NCBI RefSeq assembly: GCF_003994415.1
Contig: NZ_CP034689.1
Coordinates: forward strand, 4,898,001-4,962,000
Reading direction: 5' to 3'
Length of the DNA: 64,000 bases
DNA from: Achromobacter spanius
GTDB lineage: Bacteria > Pseudomonadota > Gammaproteobacteria > Burkholderiales > Burkholderiaceae_B
Part shown: one piece after another, positions 35,706 through 44,413 of the stretch
Layout of the letters: every line of letters starts with the position of its first letter
Position numbering within the stretch: position 1 is the first letter of the stretch
Notes under the pieces: model-generated
Told to the model about the DNA's origin: nothing
What the model saw: only the letters and a program-made list of their open reading frames with translations
Database searches by the model: none
Translations under genes and position numbers: made by a program

Positions 35706-36635
35706 CTAGGTTTGCGCATTGCCGGACCAGGGAACGTGGCGAAACACTTCTGCAATCCAATCGGCAAACGCCTCCGTCCTTGCCGGTGCATAGCGCCGCG
35801 TGGGGCGGACCAGATAAATGCCCCCTTCCCGGTCGAACGTCCATGCCGGAAGCACCCGCACCAAGGTGCCCGCCGCCAGGTCGCGGGCGACCAACCACTC
35901 TCCGGCGCCGATCACCCCAATACCCGCTCGGGCGGCTTCAAGCAGCGCGACGGGGTCGTTGGTGCGCAGCGTACCGTTTGCACGGATGGTTTCCACTCGC
36001 CGGCCATCGGAAAGCCGCCACATCGGAAACGAGTTCAAGCTGGGGTTACCAAGGCAGTTTTGCTTCTGAAGATCCGCCGGTTGCCGAGGCATCCCATGGC
36101 GCTGGATGAATTCAGGCGAGGCGGCAAGAATGCGCTCATGGCTTGCCAGCTTTCGGGCAACGAGCTGGCTGTCGGGCAGATGCCCGATCCGGATTGCCGC
36201 ATCGAATCCGCCCTCGATTAAATCGATGACGGCGTCGCTGTATTGCGCGTCCAGCACCAGCTTCGGGTGCAGGTTCATGAAGGTTGGCAGGCGCGGCGCC
36301 AGCCATTGGCGTCCCATCGTCGCCGGCAACGCGATTCTTAGCGTGCCGTGCAATTCACGAGCCTGCTCGGCCGCTTCCAACTGCGCCTCGTCCAGCAGGT
36401 CCATGGCAACCTTGAGCTTGTCGGCCAGCCTTTTCCCGGCCTCGGTCAGTTGCACCTGCCGGGTCGTTCGTTCCACCAACCTGACGCCAAGACGAACTTC
36501 CAGCGACGCGATTCGTTTGGAGATGATGGTTGGATGGCGGCCCAGCGACCGGCCCGCCGAGGCGAACGAACGCTCGGCGGCCACCGCCAGCAAGGCAGCG
36601 ATTTCGTCGATGTGGCGACTTTCAATATCGGTCAT
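35706..36635 (-). CDS. LysR family transcriptional regulator
   Basis: This 309-residue LTTR has a CrgA-type N-terminus (IDEIAALLAVAAERSFASAG, then RHPTIISKRIASLEVRLGV) and a substrate domain with ELHGTLRIALPATMGRQW. The ATG at 36635 starts the conserved part; the frame continues upstream without support. It lies directly upstream of ridA-phzF-MDR-hydratase on the same strand and is their likely regulator. Confidence 0.92.
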   Translation of the reverse strand: MTDIESRHIDEIAALLAVAAERSFASAGRSLGRHPTIISKRIASLEVRLGVRLVERTTRQVQLTEAGKRLADKLKVAMDLLDEAQLEAAEQARELHGTLRIALPATMGRQWLAPRLPTFMNLHPKLVLDAQYSDAVIDLIEGGFDAAIRIGHLPDSQLVARKLASHERILAASPEFIQRHGMPRQPADLQKQNCLGNPSLNSFPMWRLSDGRRVETIRANGTLRTNDPVALLEAARAGIGVIGAGEWLVARDLAAGTLVRVLPAWTFDREGGIYLVRPTRRYAPARTEAFADWIAEVFRHVPWSGNAQT

Positions 36636-36796
36636 TCTGAAGGCTTGTAACGAGGAAGGATCTGGCGTGCCCGGTAGGTGATTATCTGGCGATTCGCCCC
36701 CACGGAACAAAACTTGCTGCACGGTAGCCAGATCGCCTTTGCCCATATTGCGCAGGGGCCGGCGCAGCACTATGCGCGTACCACGGGAGATCGCCG

Positions 36797-37342
36797 ATGG
36801 AAAAACCGTCAAACAAAAGTCAGAAGAGAGGCTACGCACGCTTCGCGCTGATGATCGCCGTCGCAACCGTCATCATGTACGGCTTGATGTACTTGAACGT
36901 CTACGCCCTGTCGCATATCTATTTCAGCCAAACACGGCTGTGGATGGCCGTGATCATGGGCGCCGTCATGGCGGTGGTCATGCTGGGGTTCATGCTGTCA
37001 ATGTATCGCAACCGGCGCATCAACCTGGGCATCGTCATCGGCAGCGTGGCGGCCTTCGCCACCGCATTGTGGCTGGTGCGCAGCCAAGCCACTGTGGACG
37101 ATATTTCGTACATGCGGGCCATGATCCCCCACCACTCCATTGCGATTCTGACCAGTGAACGCGCGCACATTCGCGACCCGCGCGTTCGCAAACTGGCGGA
37201 TGGAATCATCCGGGCACAGGTCAAGGAAATAGGCGAAATGGAACAGCTTATCGCCGACCTGGAAAAGAACCCGCAACCCGAAGGCAGCCCGGAACTTCGC
37301 GACTACCGAGAACTAGGCCTGCCGGCGCCCAAGCCGGAATAA
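36797..37342 (+). CDS. DUF305 membrane protein
   Basis: This 181-residue protein has three hydrophobic helices (about 15-38, 47-68 and 75-95) and a C-terminal DUF305 segment with YMRAMIPHHSIAIL near residue 110. The paired histidines are a conserved, possibly metal-binding, feature of the family. The topology would put DUF305 outside or inside depending on helix orientation, which I cannot decide. GGGAGA precedes the ATG. A small gene follows after 21 bases. Confidence 0.88.
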   Translation: MEKPSNKSQKRGYARFALMIAVATVIMYGLMYLNVYALSHIYFSQTRLWMAVIMGAVMAVVMLGFMLSMYRNRRINLGIVIGSVAAFATALWLVRSQATVDDISYMRAMIPHHSIAILTSERAHIRDPRVRKLADGIIRAQVKEIGEMEQLIADLEKNPQPEGSPELRDYRELGLPAPKPE

Positions 37343-37363
37343 CCCACGCACCAGGAGAGAAAA

Positions 37364-37585
37364 ATGAAAACGCAGATCAGCTATCGCAAACTTGACGGCG
37401 GCGTCGGTGTCGCCTTGGTCAATGGCGGCATTTCGGAAATGAGCCAGGCAAAGCGCGAGCTGGCGAACTGGCTGGAATTGCCTGAAGCAGGCGTTCCCGA
37501 TGGTGGGCAAGAGGACGTGGACGCGCGTCTGCACCAGGGGGGTATCGCACCTGATTCGGTGCAGTTCAACCATATCAGCGAGTAG
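37364..37585 (+). CDS. Small hypothetical protein after DUF305 gene
   Basis: I do not recognise this 73-residue protein. It is soluble, acidic, lacks cysteine and has no signal peptide. A strong AGGAGAGA ribosome site seven bases before the ATG and the close spacing behind the DUF305 gene argue that it is translated. It may be a DUF305 partner. Confidence 0.6.
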   Translation: MKTQISYRKLDGGVGVALVNGGISEMSQAKRELANWLELPEAGVPDGGQEDVDARLHQGGIAPDSVQFNHISE

Positions 37586-37805
37586 CCCCCGCTTCGGATG
37601 GCGCATGCCGGCGAACCGCAAATACAGGTTTAGGACAAGGTACCTTGGCGTCGCCGCCCGTGCGCTCAGTTTGGACATAGGCAGGTTCATCAGGAAGTTC
37701 GTCCAGCGACGACCAAAGGAATTCGGACATAATTATTGCCCTGGCGCCTCGGCGATAACACTCGGCCCGCCGCCCGCCTTGGCATACCCCGCGCCGGATT
37801 TTTCC

Positions 37806-38702
37806 ATGAACCTTGCCCGTATCGACCTCGTCACCCTCGCCCTGTTTGTTGCCGTTGCGCGCCAGGGCAGCATCTCGGCTGGCGCGCGCCAGTCGCATCT
37901 GGCCGTGGGGGCTGCCAGCAAGCGGATTTCTGACTTAGAGACCGCCTTGGGCACCGCGCTGCTGTACCGCAACGCCGCCGGGGTGGAACTGACCGACGCC
38001 GGCCAGGCCTGCCTGGTCCACGCACTGCGCGTATTGCAGGAAGTGGAGCAGATGACGGGTGCGCTGTCGGATTTCGCGCAAGGCGTGCGCGGGCAGGTAC
38101 GCATCGCCGCCAATACCTCGTCGCTGACGCAGTTTCTACCCGAAGACCTGGCCGCCTTCATGGATGGCCACCCGGCCGTGCGCATCGACCTGGAAGAGCA
38201 GAACAGCAGTGACATTGTCACCGCCGTGCTTGAAAACCGCGCCGATATTGGCGTATTCGCCGATCGGACTCTCGCTGACGGCTTGTCGACCTTCCCCTAC
38301 CGCTTGGATGAACTGGTGGTGATCGTGCCGCAGCGCCACCCCCTGGCCGCCGAGGCGCATGTGGCGTTCGCGGACACCCTGGCCTATGACTATGTGGGCT
38401 TGCCGCCGGCCACGTCGCTGGCGACCCGTTTGTCCGACGAGAGCGGTCGCCTGGGCCGGGCCATGCGCTTGCGCATCCAGGTGCGCAGCTTTGACGCGAT
38501 TTGCCGCATGGTGGCGGCGACCCGTGGCGTGGGCATTCTGCCGCGCATCGCGGCCGAGCCGCATGCGCGGTCGATGCCGATCAAACTCATCCCCCTGACC
38601 GACGAATGGGCGCGCCGCTGGCTGCTGCTGGGCGTGCGCGATGCCGACACGCTGACCGTGGGCGCCCGCCTGTTGCTGGCGCATCTGCGCGGCGATCACT
38701 AA
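37806..38702 (+). CDS. LysR family transcriptional regulator (module B)
   Basis: This 298-residue LTTR has MNLARIDLVTLALFVAVARQ and AVGAASKRISDLETALGTAL in the helix-turn-helix, then GVRGQVRIAANTSSL in the substrate domain. It leads a rightward cluster of CoA transferase, HMG-CoA-lyase-like enzyme and Bug receptor and should regulate it. Its nearest in-window relative is the module A regulator at 25912. In module A the regulator is divergent, whereas here it is co-directional. Confidence 0.93.
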   Translation: MNLARIDLVTLALFVAVARQGSISAGARQSHLAVGAASKRISDLETALGTALLYRNAAGVELTDAGQACLVHALRVLQEVEQMTGALSDFAQGVRGQVRIAANTSSLTQFLPEDLAAFMDGHPAVRIDLEEQNSSDIVTAVLENRADIGVFADRTLADGLSTFPYRLDELVVIVPQRHPLAAEAHVAFADTLAYDYVGLPPATSLATRLSDESGRLGRAMRLRIQVRSFDAICRMVAATRGVGILPRIAAEPHARSMPIKLIPLTDEWARRWLLLGVRDADTLTVGARLLLAHLRGDH

Positions 38703-38835
38703 GGCGATTACCGCTGCGGGTTTGCCCGGGGTTTCTCGTTCTGGGAACCCCCCTTTCCCCGATTGTCCATTCCGCCCTGCGCCGCTTTGCGGGCACACTG
38801 CCGCCTATCAATTCAAGTGTCGCCAGGGAGGCGAA

Positions 38836-40029
38836 ATGGCTGGGCAGATTCTTGCTGGCATCCGCGTGCTGGAGCTGGGTCAACTGATAGCAGGGCCGTT
38901 CGCCGCCAAGACCCTGGCGGATTTTGGCGCGCAGGTCATCAAGATTGAACCCCCTGGGCAGGGCGACCCGCTACGCAAATGGCGTTTGCTGCACGAAGGC
39001 ACGTCCGTGTGGTGGGAAGCGCAGTCGCGCAACAAGCAGTCGGTGTGTGTGGACCTGCGCCAGCAGGAAGGCCAGGACATCGTGCGCCTGTTGGCGCAGC
39101 AGGCCGACGTGCTGATCGAGAACTTCCGCCCCGGCACCCTGGAAAAATGGGGCTTGTCGTGGGAAGCCCTGCATGCCCTGAACCCGCGCCTGATCATGCT
39201 GCGCATCTCGGGCTACGGCCAGACCGGCCCCAAGGCGCGCGAACCGGGCTTTGCCGCCATCGGCGAGGCCATGGCCGGGCTGCGCTACCTGAACGGCGAA
39301 CCGGGCCGCGCGCCGGTGCGCGCCGGCTTGTCGCTGGGCGACACCATCGCCGGCCTGCATGGCGCGCTGGGCGTGATGATGGCGCTGTACCAGCGCGATG
39401 CGCGTGGCGGCGTGGGGCAAGTGATCGACGCGGCGCTCTACGAAAGCCTGTTCAACCTTAGCGAAAGCCTGTTGCCGGAATACTCCGTGTTCGGCGCCGT
39501 GCGCGAGCCGGCCGGCGCCGCGTTGCCGGGCATCGCGCCGTCCAACGCTTATCCGTGCCAGGACGGCTACGTGCTCATCGCCGGCAACGGCGATGCCATC
39601 TACACCCGATTGATGGCGCGCATCGGCCGCGACGACCTGGGCCAGGACCCGGCCTTGGCGCACAACGACGGCCGCGCGCGCCGCGTTGCCGAGATCGACG
39701 CCGCCATCGGCGCCTGGACGCAAACCCGGCTGATCGACGATGTGCTGGCCGCGATGCGTGAAGCCGACGTGCCAGCAGGCCGCATCTATTCAGTGGCGGA
39801 CATCGCCGCCGACCCGCACTACCGTGCCCGCAACGCCATCACCACCGTGGAATCCGCTGCCGGCGTACCAGTGGAAATGCCGGCCGTCTTTCCATATCTG
39901 TCGACCAATCCCGGCGCGGTGCGCGAACGCGCGCCCACCTTGGGCGAACACACCGATGCCGTGCTGGCGCAGGCGGGTTTGTCGGACGAACAACGCAACG
40001 CGCTGCGCGCCAAGGGAGTGATTGCATGA
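38836..40029 (+). CDS. CaiB/BaiF CoA transferase (module B)
   Basis: This 397-residue family III CoA transferase has LAGIRVLELGQLIAGPFAAK, IKIEPPGQGDPLRKW, ENFRPGTLEKWG and the catalytic Asp at residue 169 (SLGDTIAG), matching the position in formyl-CoA transferase. It would activate a carboxylate with CoA from succinyl-CoA or a similar donor. The ATG follows a GGGAGG site. Its stop overlaps the lyase start (ATGA), so CoA loading and cleavage are coupled. This copy is intact, unlike those in modules A and C. Confidence 0.94.
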   Translation: MAGQILAGIRVLELGQLIAGPFAAKTLADFGAQVIKIEPPGQGDPLRKWRLLHEGTSVWWEAQSRNKQSVCVDLRQQEGQDIVRLLAQQADVLIENFRPGTLEKWGLSWEALHALNPRLIMLRISGYGQTGPKAREPGFAAIGEAMAGLRYLNGEPGRAPVRAGLSLGDTIAGLHGALGVMMALYQRDARGGVGQVIDAALYESLFNLSESLLPEYSVFGAVREPAGAALPGIAPSNAYPCQDGYVLIAGNGDAIYTRLMARIGRDDLGQDPALAHNDGRARRVAEIDAAIGAWTQTRLIDDVLAAMREADVPAGRIYSVADIAADPHYRARNAITTVESAAGVPVEMPAVFPYLSTNPGAVRERAPTLGEHTDAVLAQAGLSDEQRNALRAKGVIA

Positions 40030-40973
40030 ACGCCGGCCCCGCCAAAATCGAAATTAACGAAGTCGGCCCCCGCGACGGCCTGCAGATTGAAAAGGCCCTG
40101 GTCGCCACCGACGACAAGGTCGCCTTCGTGGACGCCTTGTCCGATTGCGGCTTTGCGCGCATCGAAGTCACCAGTTTCACGTCGCCCAAGGCCATCCCCG
40201 CGCTAGCCGACGCGGCCGACGTAATGCGCCGCATCCGCCGCCATCCGGGCGTGGTCTATACCGCGCTGGTACCCAACATCCGCGGGCTGGAACGCGCGCT
40301 GGAAGCCGGCACCGACGAAATGAACCTGGTCATGTCGTGCAGCGAGACGCATAACCGCGCCAACCTGCGCATGACGCGCGAGCAGTCGTATGCGGAACTG
40401 TCGCAGGTGCTGGCCGCCGCCGCCCGCAGCGACACGCCGTGCAAAGTGTCCCTGTCCACCGCCTTTGGTTGCCCGTTTGACGGCGATGTGGCGACGGATC
40501 AGGTGCTGGACCTGGCCGCACGGCTGGCGGAGGCGGGCGCCACCGGCATCACGCTGTGCGACACCACCGGCATGGCGTACCCCACGCAAGTGGCCGCCCT
40601 GTGTGAACAGGCATCCACGCGACTGCCTGGCGTAGCGCTGACTGTGCACCTGCACAATACGCGCGGCATGGCGCTGGCCAATGCGATGGCCGCCTGGCAA
40701 ACCGGCATCACCCGCTTTGACGCAGCGGCCGGCGGCCTGGGCGGATGCCCGTATGCGCCCGGCGCCAGCGGCAACGTCAACACCGAAGAACTGGTGCACA
40801 TGTTTGCCTGCATGGGCGTGGACACCGGCGTGTCACTGGAACCGTTGCTGGCCATCGTGCGCGGCTTGCCCACGCTGGTGCAGCGCGATCTGAGCAACGC
40901 CTTGCTGCAAGCAGGCCCCCGCCTGGCGACCCACGCCGCGCCCGCCTGGCTGGCCGAGAGATTTCCGCAGTAG
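40026..40973 (+). CDS. Hydroxymethylglutaryl-CoA lyase-like enzyme (module B)
   Basis: This 315-residue HMGL family enzyme has EVGPRDGLQ with Arg16 and Asp17, HLHNTRGMALAN and the Cys241 loop GCPYAPGASGNVNTEE. It would split a 3-hydroxy-3-methylglutaryl-CoA-like product of the preceding CoA transferase. Gene order differs from module A, where the lyase comes before the transferase. Whether HMG-CoA, citramalyl-type or another thioester is cleaved cannot be told from motifs. Confidence 0.93.
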   Translation: MNAGPAKIEINEVGPRDGLQIEKALVATDDKVAFVDALSDCGFARIEVTSFTSPKAIPALADAADVMRRIRRHPGVVYTALVPNIRGLERALEAGTDEMNLVMSCSETHNRANLRMTREQSYAELSQVLAAAARSDTPCKVSLSTAFGCPFDGDVATDQVLDLAARLAEAGATGITLCDTTGMAYPTQVAALCEQASTRLPGVALTVHLHNTRGMALANAMAAWQTGITRFDAAAGGLGGCPYAPGASGNVNTEELVHMFACMGVDTGVSLEPLLAIVRGLPTLVQRDLSNALLQAGPRLATHAAPAWLAERFPQ

Positions 40974-41057
40974 TACCGATGTAGTGCACGACCGATGTCG
41001 TGCTTCGCTTTATCCGTCCGTTTTGACCACACCTATAAAAAACCAAGGAGACATCCC

Positions 41058-42044
41058 ATGGCATTTCCCTGCCTGCCCACCATCCTGCGCGCCGGTATCG
41101 CCGCCGCCCTGACCCTCGGCGCCAGCGCCGCCAGCGCCCAAGCCGACTTTCCCAACCGCCCTCTCACGCTGATCGTGTCCGCCGCGCCCGGCGGCACCAC
41201 CGACATCGCCGCCCGTCTGATCGCCCAGCCTTTGGGCGTGGCGCTTGGTCAGAGCGTCGTCGTTGAGAACAAGCCGGGTGCCTCCGGCGGCATCGCCGCG
41301 CAGACGGTCGCCCGCGCCAAGGCCGACGGCTACACGCTGCTGCTGCAATACTCCGGCTTCCAGGTCATCACGCCCCACGTCACACCCTCCGCCGGCTGGG
41401 ACCCGATCAAGGACTTCGCCCCCGTCGCCAACGTGCTGTCGGCGCCGCAAGTCGTGGTGGTGCGCCCTGACCTGCCCATCAATTCGCTCAAGGAACTGGT
41501 GGCCTACGCCAAGGCCAATCCGGGCAAGCTGAACTACGCGTCGTCCGGCAACGGCTCGCTGCAACAGGTGGCCACCGAATTGCTGAATCAGATGGCCGGC
41601 ACGCAGATCACGCACATCCCCTACAAGGGCACCGGCCCCGCGCTGAACGACCTGCTGGGCGGCGCGGTGGACATGACCATCACCACGCCCCCGCCGCTGC
41701 TGGGCCAGATCGCCGCCGGCAAGCTGCGCGCGCTGGCCGTCACCGGCAACACCCGCCTGCCGTCCCTGCCCAACGTGCCCACCGCCGCCGAGGCCGGCTA
41801 TCCCGACCTGATCGTGTCGTCATGGTTCGCCATGTACGCCCCCAAGGACACGCCCGCCCCGGTCGTGGACAAGATCGCCGGCGAAATCCAGAAAATCATG
41901 AAGACCGACGCTTTCCGCCAAAAGGCCGCCGAACAAGGCGCCGAAGCCACCTTCATGGGGCCGAAGGAACTGGGTGCGTATACGCAGTCGGAACTGGACC
42001 GCTGGGGCAAGGTGGTCAAGGCCGCGAAGATCACGGCTAACTGA
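41058..42044 (+). CDS. Bug/TctC tricarboxylate receptor (module B)
   Basis: This 328-residue receptor has a signal peptide ending ASAQA, then FPNRPLTLIVSAAPGGTTD, VENKPGASGGIAAQT and KADGYTLLLQYSG. The ATG follows AAGGAGACATCCC. It is the last gene of module B and presumably captures the carboxylate that the transferase and lyase process. No TctAB genes are nearby. A strong bidirectional terminator follows. Confidence 0.94.
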   Translation: MAFPCLPTILRAGIAAALTLGASAASAQADFPNRPLTLIVSAAPGGTTDIAARLIAQPLGVALGQSVVVENKPGASGGIAAQTVARAKADGYTLLLQYSGFQVITPHVTPSAGWDPIKDFAPVANVLSAPQVVVVRPDLPINSLKELVAYAKANPGKLNYASSGNGSLQQVATELLNQMAGTQITHIPYKGTGPALNDLLGGAVDMTITTPPPLLGQIAAGKLRALAVTGNTRLPSLPNVPTAAEAGYPDLIVSSWFAMYAPKDTPAPVVDKIAGEIQKIMKTDAFRQKAAEQGAEATFMGPKELGAYTQSELDRWGKVVKAAKITAN

Positions 42045-42065
42045 GTAAAGGCTTTCTGAAATCAA

Positions 42066-42107
42066 AAAGGCCGTTAGTGAGAATGCTCACTAACGGCCTT
42101 TCATTTT
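42066..42107 (+). terminator. Strong rho-independent terminator, bidirectional
   Basis: A perfect 16-bp stem, AAAGGCCGTTAGTGAG (42066-42081) with CTCACTAACGGCCTTT (42086-42101), has a four-base loop and is followed by CATTTTTT. On the opposite strand the stem is also followed by Ts, so it would have ended the tRNA-Pro transcript as well as module B. Confidence 0.9.
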
Positions 42108-42108
42108 T

Positions 42109-42153
42109 TGGTCGGGGCGGTGGGATTCGAACTCACGACCCTCTGCTCCCAAA
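42109..42153 (-). repeat. Displaced 3' half of tRNA-Pro(UGG): attachment site
   Basis: Read on the minus strand, this 45-base block runs from the anticodon loop (TTTGGGA) through the 3' anticodon strand GCAGA, variable loop, T arm with GTTCGAATCC and acceptor strand CGCCCCG to a complete CCA end at 42109. The 5' half of the tRNA is missing: homology stops at 42153, where element DNA begins. This is the signature of tRNA-directed integration, leaving a duplicate 3' end as the att site. The host side is to the left. Confidence 0.85.
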
Positions 42154-42160
42154 TTAGAAA

Positions 42161-42294
42161 CGCACGAACGCCAGCGAACGCCAGCGAACGAATAACCGAC
42201 TGATTTCTAAGGCTTTCCACGAATTTCCTTGTTCGTCGACGTTCGCTAATGTACGCTGACAGCCGCAAAAATGTTGTCCCATATGTTGTCCCAT
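42161..42294. repeat. Integrase arm-type direct and tandem repeats
   Basis: CCAGCGAACG occurs twice in tandem (42171-42190) after a related CGCACGAACG (42161-42170). GTTCG-containing inverted copies lie at about 42230-42247. ATGTTGTCCCAT is repeated head to tail at 42271-42282 and 42283-42294. Placed between the att core and the integrase gene, these are likely arm sites for the integrase N-terminal domain, or sites controlling its promoter. Confidence 0.55.
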
Positions 42295-42334
42295 ATGGCG
42301 GTTGGAACAGAAGAACGGAGAAATTTGAGGAACT

Positions 42335-43822
42335 ATGACGAGATACCCGAAACGCGGAAAAGGTGCGCGGTGGACCGTCAAGGAACTGGAAGCGGTGCCG
42401 GCGGAATGGGCCGGCGATCACCTGGCCGATGGAGACGGCCTGACTGGGGAGATCCGGATCCAGCGCGGCACAATGGCCGTGGTGTGGCGATATGCCTATC
42501 GCTTGGGCGACAAGGTCAAGAGATTCTACTGCGGCTCATGGCCGGAGCGCACACTCGACGAGATCCGCACCGCTAGGAACAAAGCGCGAGCGGACATTAA
42601 GGCGGGCCGCAATCCGTCAGCCGTTCGCGACTTGGAAAAAGCCCAGGCGCGGGAAGCCGTGGCAGCTGAATCTGCCGCAGTAACCGCCGCTGAAGAGGCG
42701 GCCACGACCGACGCCCTTTCGGTCCGAGAGATGTATAAAAGCTGGTTGGAATCGGGAGTAAAGCGGGCCGACGGCAACACCGAAGTGATGCGCATCGTTG
42801 AAAAAGACGTGCTTCCCTTGATCGGTGATACTGCCGTGCGATCAATTCGCGAGAAGGATATTGAGCGAGTGATCCGCTCGATCGTTGGCCGCGGTTGCAA
42901 TCGGCTGGCCGAGGTGACCTTCCAGATACTGGGTCAAATGTTCCATTGGGCAGAGAAGCGCCAACCGTGGCGCAAGCTGCTTTCGGAGGGAAATCCGGTC
43001 GAGCTGGTTGAACTGGGGGTGCTCCTAGCAGACGATTACGACCCGGATAACGTCCGCGAACGCGTTCTCCCACCCATTGAGATAGTCGAGCTCCAAACCC
43101 GATACCGCGAGTTGGAGGAGCAGTATCTCACTTCAGACGACAAGCGAAAGAGGAAGCCTCCTTCCGAAGCGTTGCAGGCAGTTTCCTGGATCTGCTTGAG
43201 CACGCTATGCCGGATAGGTGAATTGCATCTCACTGAAATTGCTCATCTCGATCTCAGAGAGGGCACTTGGTTCATTCCCAAGGCGAACGTCAAAGGCAGA
43301 AAATCTCAAAAGCGGGACCACCTGGTTTTTCTTTCACCCTTCGCAATCAAACACTTCGAGACCCTCGTCAGCCTGGCGGGATCATCCCGCTGGCTCCTCC
43401 CTTCCCGCGACAATGACGCGGAGGTAGACCAACCGATGTACAAGCAGGCCTTTACTAAGCAAATCAAAGATCGGCAAGCCATGTTCAACGGAAAGTCCAA
43501 AGCACGCCGCGCTTCGGACAACTCCCTAGTGCTCGGCAAGGGCCAAAGCGGCAATTGGACGCCTCATGATTTGCGACGAACGGGGTCGACAATCATGGAG
43601 TCACTGGGAATCGATCCAAACATCATCGACCGCTGCCAGAATCACGCCATTCACACGGGCAAGAACCGTGTCAGACGCCACTACCAGTTGTACGACTACG
43701 CCGACGAGAAGCAAGCAGCATGGGCTAAGCTCGGCGAGTATTTGGAAAGACTGCTTTCGGGAGCGATGGCGCCGGCCGAGCTTCAAAAGCGGCTAACCAC
43801 CAAGCAGCTACTCGCGGCATAA
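42335..43822 (+). CDS. Tyrosine recombinase/phage-type integrase
   Basis: This 495-residue integrase has an arm-binding N-terminal domain of the P4/DUF4102 type (VWRYAYRLGDKVKRFYCG, then LDEIRTARNKARADIKAGRNP), a core-binding middle part and a catalytic domain. The residues Arg293 (CRIGEL), His411 and Arg414 (HDLRR), His437 and nucleophile Tyr450 are all present, so it should be active. It is transcribed away from the tRNA fragment. The terminator stem overlapping its stop has its T run on the other strand. Confidence 0.95.
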   Translation: MTRYPKRGKGARWTVKELEAVPAEWAGDHLADGDGLTGEIRIQRGTMAVVWRYAYRLGDKVKRFYCGSWPERTLDEIRTARNKARADIKAGRNPSAVRDLEKAQAREAVAAESAAVTAAEEAATTDALSVREMYKSWLESGVKRADGNTEVMRIVEKDVLPLIGDTAVRSIREKDIERVIRSIVGRGCNRLAEVTFQILGQMFHWAEKRQPWRKLLSEGNPVELVELGVLLADDYDPDNVRERVLPPIEIVELQTRYRELEEQYLTSDDKRKRKPPSEALQAVSWICLSTLCRIGELHLTEIAHLDLREGTWFIPKANVKGRKSQKRDHLVFLSPFAIKHFETLVSLAGSSRWLLPSRDNDAEVDQPMYKQAFTKQIKDRQAMFNGKSKARRASDNSLVLGKGQSGNWTPHDLRRTGSTIMESLGIDPNIIDRCQNHAIHTGKNRVRRHYQLYDYADEKQAAWAKLGEYLERLLSGAMAPAELQKRLTTKQLLAA

Positions 43823-43851
43823 AAAAGGCCGAAGACCGTTAGGTCTTCGGC
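43821..43851 (-). terminator. Terminator of the RadC-like gene
   Basis: GCCGAAGACC (43828-43837) pairs with GGTCTTCGGC (43842-43851) across a four-base loop. On the minus strand six Ts follow (43821-43826), just downstream of the RadC-like stop, and overlap the integrase stop codon. Confidence 0.8.
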
Positions 43852-43873
43852 TGTTGGACGCATGAGGGCAGGA

Positions 43874-44413
43874 CTAGATCACGCCCATCTTGGACATCGA
43901 ATGACCGCTACCCGCCGCCACGATCACATGGTCGACCAATGAAACGTTCACCAGCCCCACGGCTTCCTTCAAGCGTCGCGTAACCTCAATATCCGCCCTG
44001 CTTGGCTGCGCCGAGCCCGAGGGATGATTGTGCGCAATCAAGATGGAATGCGCGTTATGCCGAATCGCGGCCTTGACGACCTCGCGCGGATACACGCTGG
44101 TCTCCGACAGCGTACCTCTAAACATCTCCTCGAAGGCGATCATTCTCAACTGCGCATCAAGGAACATTACGCCGAATACCTCGACGTCTGACAGCGCCAG
44201 CCGGGTCACGATATAGTCGATGGCAGCCGATGGCTTAGTCACTGGCAAGCGGCTACCCAGTGCCCCCTCCAATTGCAGCGCCGCCGCACTTAGCAACTCT
44301 TCAGGCGTCGCGGCTCGATAGAGGCCGCCCGCCTCACGCACCACCGGTGCGCCTTGGACAACCTTCTGCACGTGCCTTTTGCTTGCCCACACACTACTGA
44401 AACTTAGCTGCAT
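43874..44413 (-). CDS. radC: RadC-like JAB domain protein
   Basis: This 179-residue protein consists mainly of the RadC/JAMM domain. Metal ligands are seen in HNHPSG (His128, His130) and Asp141 with the expected spacing, and the GVMFLDAQLRMIAFEEMFRGT block is typical. It lacks the N-terminal helix-hairpin-helix of chromosomal RadC, as is usual for copies on islands and plasmids, where the function is unresolved. It lies beside the integrase and supports the mobile nature of this region. Confidence 0.92.
   Translation of the reverse strand: MQLSFSSVWASKRHVQKVVQGAPVVREAGGLYRAATPEELLSAAALQLEGALGSRLPVTKPSAAIDYIVTRLALSDVEVFGVMFLDAQLRMIAFEEMFRGTLSETSVYPREVVKAAIRHNAHSILIAHNHPSGSAQPSRADIEVTRRLKEAVGLVNVSLVDHVIVAAGSGHSMSKMGVI

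Noticed and set aside
42109..42153. An intact tRNA gene
   Set aside because: Only the anticodon loop to CCA portion is present; the D arm and 5' acceptor strand are absent at 42154 onward.
42161..42190. Short tandem repeats suggestive of a CRISPR array
   Set aside because: The 10-base units are contiguous with no spacers and there are no cas genes. They fit integrase arm sites.
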